From assembly GCF_019393635.1 (NCBI RefSeq), contig NC_057861.1:302395468-302459467 (forward strand): a stretch of DNA of 64,000 bases, read 5' to 3'. Positions 58,731 to 64,000 of the stretch are shown here, piece after piece (the stretch's first letter is position 1; each line of letters starts with the position of its first letter). Position numbers and translations under genes: made by a program. The stretch comes from Dromiciops gliroides. Taxonomy: Eukaryota; Chordata; Mammalia; Microbiotheria; Microbiotheriidae. The notes beneath the pieces are model-generated. The model searched no databases. It was not told the origin of the DNA and saw only the letters and a list, made by a program, of their open reading frames with translations.

Positions 58731-58889
58731 GATTCACACTAACATGCACCTTTGTTTTCTCCTTGGAGAATGAAAGTGGACTTAATGGAACTTTGGGAAA
58801 CAATAAGCAGATGGGAAGATAAGAAAATGAGGTTGTTTTGCTTATTTTGTTTTTCCCCTGAAATCATCCTAGGCTTTCTCAGTTGATCC

Positions 58890-59150
58890 TGAGGTTCCCC
58901 CTGAGCTAGGTGGCACAACTCTGGGCCTGAAGCCAGAAAGATCCAAGTTCAAATCTAGCCTCAGACACTTCCTAGCTCTGTGACTTTGAGCAAGTCACTT
59001 CACCTCTGTCTGCCTCAGTTTCTGCAACTATAAAATGGGGATAATTATAATACATACTTCACAGTGGTTTGAGGACCAATTGAGATAATATTTGTAAAAC
59101 ACTTAGAGTACCTGGCACATAATAGGTATTTTATAAATGTTCATTGCCTT
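58890..59150 (+). repeat. MIR-type SINE
   Basis: gagctaggtggcacaactct, then tttgagcaagtcacttcacc, gcctcagtttctgcaactat, acttagagtacctggcacat. The head looks like the marsupial SINE and the tail like MIR. Confidence 0.6.
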
Positions 59151-59844
59151 CTCTTCCCCTTCCCCTGAGATGAACCTGAATTAGCCCATTGAAAATAACA
59201 AATGAAAAGGAACCTAAAATCTCTCCAAACAGACAGTATCCTGTTTCTCCAAAGAAAGTTGACTTAACTGACTTAGTTAAGGTTGCCGGTCATTTAGCTG
59301 TTTCAGGGAGTGAAGAAGAATCATTAGTTTCTTCTAAATCCTGGAGCCCATCCTGAACTAACATAGATCTGTCAACCAGGTTCCCTTTCCCTAGATCTCC
59401 CTTCATTTCCCAGCCTGAATATAGAAGGTACCTTCTTCCATACTTTTCCTATACTTTCATCTCCCACCCCAGGATTTGCCCTTATTTCAGTTGGAGTGTT
59501 TATATGTGTACTCACATACATGCATATAGTTTCATGAAATTATATTGCCTATGCTTATGCATATTCATAGCCTCTCTTTCAAGTCATTTTAAATATACAT
59601 GAACCATAACCTCCCTTAGCTAAAGACTTCTTCCACTTTTTTCAATTTCCTATAAAGAAGCTTCAAATAAATCTTCATCAGAATGCTTCCCATTTGTTAA
59701 AAAAGGCAAGAATCTCAAACAAGCTGGATAGGCCTAGCAGGCTGGCACAGAACATGCAGCTCTAAAGGCTGCTTTCATTCCATCTAATCTGTCACCCAAT
59801 GAAGAATAGAATGCAATGCTTTTTTATTATAAAGATCAAATTTG

Positions 59845-60080
59845 AAGCAGCAAAGGAAAGTGAATAGAAAGAAAGCTGACCTGAACCCAGGAAAACCTGA
59901 ATTCAAGTCCTACTGCAAATCCATACTAGCTGTGTGACCTGGAACAAGTCATATAACTTTCTAGTGATCTAGGCAACTATGGGACTATGAATTGCAGACC
60001 CAGTACAGGTCATTGTGTAGAAGGACTGAGATTTCTCTCTTAAGTGTTTCCTTAAGAAAGACATCACCAGTCCAATTCCT
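59845..60080 (+). repeat. Old tRNA-derived SINE, third type
   Basis: ctgaattcaagtcctactgc, tagctgtgtgacctggaaca, then tctaggcaactatgggacta and tgaattgcagacccagtaca. Confidence 0.55.
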
Positions 60081-60225
60081 ATTATTCTATCAAAGAAGGC
60101 TATAAGCATTGCCTTGATAATGATTATCCTTTATCTGTAAAGACTTCCTACTGGTTTATTTGGAAAGGTATCAGCAACCATTGTAGGAAAGGATTTTAGC
60201 TTTTCCTTTTAAGATACCACTTTTT

Positions 60226-60369
60226 TTTTTAGCGAGGCAATTGGGGTTAAGTGACTTGTCCAGGGTCACACAGCTAGTAAATGTTAAGTGTCTGAGGCTG
60301 GATTTGAACTCAGGTACTCCTGACTCCAGGGCCCGTGCTCTATCCACTGCGCCACCTAGCTAGCTGCCC
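60226..60369 (-). mobile_element. tRNA-derived SINE in gene B intron 6
   Basis: Antisense full length; exact target duplication aagataccacttttt at 60211-60225 and 60370-60384. A duplicated tagc (ctagctagctgccc) marks the head. Confidence 0.92.
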
Positions 60370-60404
60370 AAGATACCACTTTTTAAAGATAAAATCAATA
60401 AGGG

Positions 60405-60520
60405 TAATAGTACTTGTCCAATCTTGGGGAAGTCACCTATTCTCTCTGGACCTCAGTTTCTTCATCTGTAAAATGAGGAGTTTATACTATAAGTCCTCTA
60501 AATCTTTAGATTCTCTGATA
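60405..60520 (+). repeat. MIR-type SINE fragment
   Basis: ttggggaagtcacctattct, acctcagtttcttcatctgt, aaaatgaggagtttatacta. Confidence 0.5.
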
Positions 60521-60689
60521 TTTTTACACTATACCTGTTATTTTATGGGCATAGGGAATTCCAATATAGATCAGCACTTTTTCTGTTTTGGAGAGTTACC
60601 TGTGATTACTGAGAGTTTAAGGAACTTGTCCAGTCATATAGACAGTATGTTGTCAGAGGCAGGATAAGCCCTGATCTGTTCTGCATCCA

Positions 60690-60955
60690 TCTGGCATTCT
60701 TTGAGTCCCAAGTAAAATTCTACATTCTCTAAGAAGCCTTTGAAATCCCTCTTAATGTTAGTGTTTTTCATCTGTTAATTATCTCTAATTTATTCTGGAT
60801 ACGTCTTATTTGCACAGAGTTGTTTGAATGTTTTCTCCCTCCATCGGACTGTGAGGTCCCTGAGAATAGGGACTGTCTTTGCCTTTCTTTATATCCCCAG
60901 CACTTAACACAGTGGCTGGCACACAGTAGATAATAATTGCTTCTTGACTAAACAT
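60690..60955 (+). repeat. L2 3' end
   Basis: gactgtgaggtccctgagaa, tatccccagcacttaacaca, ggctggcacacagtagataa. Confidence 0.78.
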
Positions 60956-61199
60956 TACCTCTCAGATCTTATGATTAGATTGAAGAAAGTAAGCCAAGAA
61001 CAGAACCCCCTAAAACAAACAAACAAAAATCAAGTTTAAAGCTGATGCTGGAAACAGAGCCTGATTCAATGCCTCAGAAACAAGATAAAAGAAACGATCA
61101 TTGATGTAAAGCTACAGAAAATATGGTATTTAGGGTGATTTGTATACTGAATCCAACAACAATAATGATAACTAACACTTACAAATAATTTAAGTTTGC

Positions 61200-61400
61200 A
61201 AAGTGCTTTGCTTTTGCTATCTCATTTGATTTTCACGTCATCTAAGAGGTAGGTCCTACATTATTCCCATTTTACAGATGAGGAAAAAAAGGCTCAGACA
61301 GGTTAAATAACTTTTCCAGGGTTATTTAGCTAGTAAGCATCTGAGAGAGAACTCAGTCATCCTGACTCCAGTTACAGTGTGCTACCCATTTACTATTCTG
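61200..61400 (-). repeat. MIR-like SINE, antisense
   Basis: gcaaagtgctttgcttttgc, cccattttacagatgaggaa, ggttatttagctagtaagca, tcatcctgactccagttaca. Confidence 0.55.
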
Positions 61401-61602
61401 TTATGTGCAATGAATGCATGATACTTACTGAGTGTTAAATAATCTGGTTTGTCAGACTTCAATCCATTGTGTCAAATCCCCTTAGCTTTTCTACTCATCC
61501 CAATCCCAGTCCTGTATATTAACAAGAAATTGTGAAGTACTTGGACTTTTCTTCAATTCTTCCTCAATTGTATGGTAATAGTTAGATTAAAACCTAACCC
61601 CA

Positions 61603-61753
61603 GGGGCAGCTAGGTGGCACAGTGGATAAAGCACCGGCCCTGGATTCAAGAGTACCTGAGTTCAAATCCGGCCTTAGACACTTGACACTTAGTAGCTGTG
61701 TGACCCTGGGCAAGTCACTTAACTCCCATTGCCCATCAAAAACAAACAAACAA
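61603..61753 (+). mobile_element. tRNA-derived SINE 76 bases before exon 7
   Basis: Sense full length with an (AAAC)n tail; target repeats aaaacctaacccca (61589-61602) and aaaacctaatccca (61754-61767), one difference. It lies close to the exon 7 acceptor without touching it. Confidence 0.91.
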
Positions 61754-61829
61754 AAAACCTAATCCCAAAGGAAATATAAAGAGTTATGCAGGTAGCAGGA
61801 TCTTAAGGTTTTCAATTTTTGCCTTCCAG

Positions 61830-62243
61830 TTGGAAAAGGGGCTTACCTATGAAAGATTTGTAACCTGGACAAAGCCAGAAGCATTGGCCTTGATGGAAAA
61901 TCATGACAAGACATTTTTACTTCCCAAAATCAAGATAGAAGAGACTTGTGACTTGGAGCATGTCCTCGACAGTTTGGGCATGTCAGATGCATTCGATAAG
62001 CACAGGGCTGACTTTTCTGGAATGTTCATGCTCAAACCTTTGTATTTATCCAAAGTTTTGCATACATCTTACCTAGAGATCAATGAAGAAGGCATAAAGG
62101 CATCTGCTGCTACTATAGCAGCAGAGATACCAGCAGCTCCAAAAAGTGATGAAGGACTGAAGGCTAATGGTTTTTTTCTTTTTTTTATCTGGAGCTATAA
62201 AACCAAAAGTATCCTGTTCTGTGGCAGAATTTCCTCTCCATAA
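61830..62243 (+). CDS. Clade B serpin gene B, last coding exon 7 (residues 240-376) with reactive loop
   Basis: Acceptor ttgccttccag|ttg, phase 0; stop TAA at 62241-62243. Encodes LEKGLTYERFVTWTKPEALA, then GMSDAFDKHRADFSGM, the breach-region LHTSYLEINEEG, and the C-terminal FFLFFIWSYKTKSILFCGR ending in SSP as in other clade B serpins. The reactive loop runs from Glu325 (P17). Hinge is EEGIKASAAT: Ile at P14 and Lys at P13 where inhibitory members have Thr-Glu. Loop length from P17 to FLFF equals human SERPINB6, which places Ala341-Ala342 at P1-P1'. This would fit an elastase-like target or a loss of inhibition; neither is shown. Confidence 0.94.
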   Translation: MEKGLTYERFVTWTKPEALALMENHDKTFLLPKIKIEETCDLEHVLDSLGMSDAFDKHRADFSGMFMLKPLYLSKVLHTSYLEINEEGIKASAATIAAEIPAAPKSDEGLKANGFFLFFIWSYKTKSILFCGRISSP

Positions 62244-62286
62244 AGAGATACAGTCACTTTCCCCAGAGTATTTCCCTTCTGTTAAT

Positions 62287-62336
<50 letters not shown>

Positions 62337-62719
62337 TAAGACCCATAAAGATCCTATATGTGTTAATGCCAGCTATCATGACTTTATTGACAGAGTGTAA
62401 TAGGAAACAAAATATGGAGGGCACTTCATTTTGTAGATTTTCATTCTGGAAGGCACTGGGGATAAGGTTGGGAGTTGAAGATTTAAACTGTAAGAGGAAA
62501 AGCCTATACTAGTGTGATTAAAAACACCATTCCTAACACCTGTACCTTTGTTTTCCTGAGATTAAATAGCAGAACTATACTGTGTGTGACTATAAGTGCT
62601 ATGATTTCAACAATAAGAAAATGCTTTTGATTTAGTTATGACAGGTTATAGGGGCAGAAGAAAAGTCTCTCTTCCCATAGAAAACATGAGATTATGCTTA
62701 AGGAAAAGATAGCAATATC
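62244..62719 (+). other. Gene B 3' UTR and flank
   Basis: Starts with a (CT)21 run (62290-62332). ATTAAA at 62561-62566 is the best polyadenylation candidate. No canonical AATAAA is close to the stop. Confidence 0.5.
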
Positions 62720-62845
62720 AATACATATGTGTGTGTGTATATACACACATACACATATATATATACACACACATATGTGTGCATATATATAATATATACA
62801 CACATACACACACACACACAACATACACATATACATATATACCAA
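62720..62845. repeat. Mixed TG/TA/CA simple repeat
   Basis: Imperfect alternating purine-pyrimidine sequence with partly self-complementary blocks. Open frames through it are repeat artefacts. Confidence 0.9.
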
Positions 62846-62859
62846 ATGGCACAACCACT

Positions 62860-63905
62860 AATTTTGTAAAAGAAAATAATTTTTTAAAATCAAATAAGGG
62901 GGGAAGAAGAAAAGTTGGGGAAAGAAATGAGTTATTCAAGAGGATCATGAAAGAAGAGTCAAGAGCTTGGTAAAGAAAGCACAAAAATTGACTGAAGAAA
63001 ACAACTCCTTGAAAAGTAGAATTGGTCAAATGGAAAAGGATGTGCAAAAGCTAACTGAAGAAAATGATTCCTTAAAAATTAGCAATCTAGTATATGAGAA
63101 ACCCAAAGATCCAAGGTTTTAGGACAAAAACTCATTATTTGACAAAAACTGCTGGGAAAACTGGAAAACAGTATGGCAAAAAACTAGATATACACCAACA
63201 TCTCACACCATACACTAAAATAAGGTCAAATTTGGGTACATGATTTACATATAAAGGATGATACCATAATCAAATTAAGAGAACATGGAATAGTTTGTCA
63301 GATTAGTGGCCAGAAAATTAGCTTTGATCATTATATAATTTAGCACCAAAGAACTATATAAAATGTAAAATAGATAATTTTAATTATATAAAATTAAAAA
63401 GATTTTTTTTCTCAAACAAAACTAATGTAACCATGATTATAAGGGAAGCAGAAAACTGGAAAAGAATTTTTGAAACAATTATCTCTAAAAAAAAAACCAA
63501 AAAAACCCCCAAGTATCTGTGACAAAGGCCTCATTTATTCAATATAGAGAGAGAACTGAGTCAAATTTATAAAAATATAAGTCATTCCCCAATTGACAAA
63601 TGGTCGAAGGGTATGCACAGGCAGTTTTCAGACAAAGAAATCAAAACTATCTATAGTCATATGAAAAAATGCTCTAAATCACTATTAATCAGAGAAATGC
63701 AAAGTAAAACAGAAACTAGAGATAGAAACTAGTTTCAAAAGAAGCAGAAATTGAATGAATTAAAATAGGCACTGAGGAACAAAACTATCATTCTCTGCAG
63801 AAGATATGGTATTGGTAGTGAATCCTAGAGAATAAACTAAAAACTACTAGAATTAACAGCTTTCACCATGTCTCAGCATATGAAATAAACCTACAAAATT
63901 CAAAA
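62860..63905 (+). mobile_element. L1 fragments in rearranged order
   Basis: First an ORF1 coiled-coil piece (about 62880-63090: aattggtcaaatggaaaagg, ctgaagaaaatgattcctta), then an ORF2 C-terminal part (about 63110-63710, with tgacaaatggtcgaagggta and catatgaaaaaatgctctaa), then an ORF2 part that should lie upstream of it (63710-63900). No usable frame. Confidence 0.65.
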
Positions 63906-63907
63906 GC

Positions 63908-64000
63908 AGGGTCAGCTAGGTGGTGCAATGGATACAGCACTGGACCTGCATTCAGGAGGACCAGAGTTCAAGGCTGTGTGCCCCTGGGCAAATCACTTAA
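63908..64000 (+). mobile_element. tRNA-derived SINE running off the window
   Basis: Sense copy (ggtcagctaggtggtgcaat) with a small gap after gagttcaagg, cut by the window end before its tail. Confidence 0.85.

Larger units (their letters stand above)
57478..61829 (+). other. Gene B intron 6
   Basis: Carries SINEs at 58061-58213, 58666-58730 (fragment), 60226-60369 and 61603-61753, MIR-type copies at 58890-59150, 59845-60080, 60405-60520 and 61200-61400, and an L2 tail at 60690-60955. 57480-58045, 59160-59840 and 60960-61190 hold nothing recognised. Confidence 0.6.
45200..62243 (+). other. Clade B serpin gene B, whole transcription unit
   Basis: Seven exons: noncoding exon 1 and six coding exons of 165, 138, 118, 143, 153 and 414 bases, with intron phases 0, 0, 1, 0, 0, the standard clade B arrangement. 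The spliced frame is 376 codons, the same as human SERPINB6 and SERPINB9, with no internal stop. There is no signal peptide, as expected for the cytoplasmic/nuclear clade B. The family inhibits serine or cysteine proteases by trapping them on the reactive-centre loop, or has lost inhibition. Sequence resembles SERPINB6, B8 and B9 about equally by eye, so no symbol is given. Introns carry many mobile elements but the exons and splice sites are clean. An ATTAAA at 62561 could serve for polyadenylation. Confidence 0.9.

Overview
The window looks like nuclear DNA from a marsupial. The evidence is the repeat load: dozens of copies of a tRNA-derived SINE whose head reads ggggcagctaggtggc, a second longer SINE family with a 3' domain ending in (AAC)n, older MIR/CORE-type SINEs and L2 tails, and L1 copies whose ORF2 C-terminal region and 3' UTR have the form familiar from marsupial genomes. 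I cannot name the species. No bacterial, phage or CRISPR feature is present.

Two host genes can be supported, and both are clade B (ovalbumin-type) serpins of the SERPINB6/B8/B9 kind. Gene B lies on the + strand. It has a noncoding exon 1 ending at 45240 and six coding exons (46954-47118, 52051-52188, 53993-54110, 56964-57106, 57325-57477, 61830-62243) that join in frame into a 376-codon protein with every GT/AG boundary intact. Gene A lies on the - strand. Its exon 1 ends at 11372 and its first coding exon is 8502-8666; the remaining exons must lie beyond the left edge. The two genes are head to head, with about 34 kb between promoters. They share sequence outside the exons too: exon 1, the sequence just upstream of it, the end of intron 1 and the start of intron 2. 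They therefore arose by an inverted duplication. The reactive-centre loop of gene B has a non-standard hinge (Ile at P14, Lys at P13) and Ala-Ala aligned at P1-P1'.

Layout: 1-8.5 kb is gene A intron 2, dominated by an ORF1-only (HAL1-like) L1 nested inside a second one, both with intact target-site duplications (TSDs). 8.5-11.5 kb is gene A exon 2, intron 1, exon 1 and promoter. 11.5-45 kb is intergenic and almost all repeats: L1 fragments, SINEs, microsatellites, a solo LTR (28.8-29.7 kb), a broken gammaretrovirus-like gag-pro fossil (31.1-33.8 kb) carrying two SINEs, and a pair of related LTRs (34.5-36.1 kb). 45-62.2 kb is gene B, whose introns hold SINEs, a twin-primed LINE (intron 3) and a solo LTR (intron 4). 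62.3-64 kb is the 3' flank with a rearranged L1 and a SINE running off the end.

In several places the order of insertion can be read from nesting, and many SINEs keep clean target-site duplications. All comparisons were made by eye; family names other than L1, L2, MIR and SINE are tentative.
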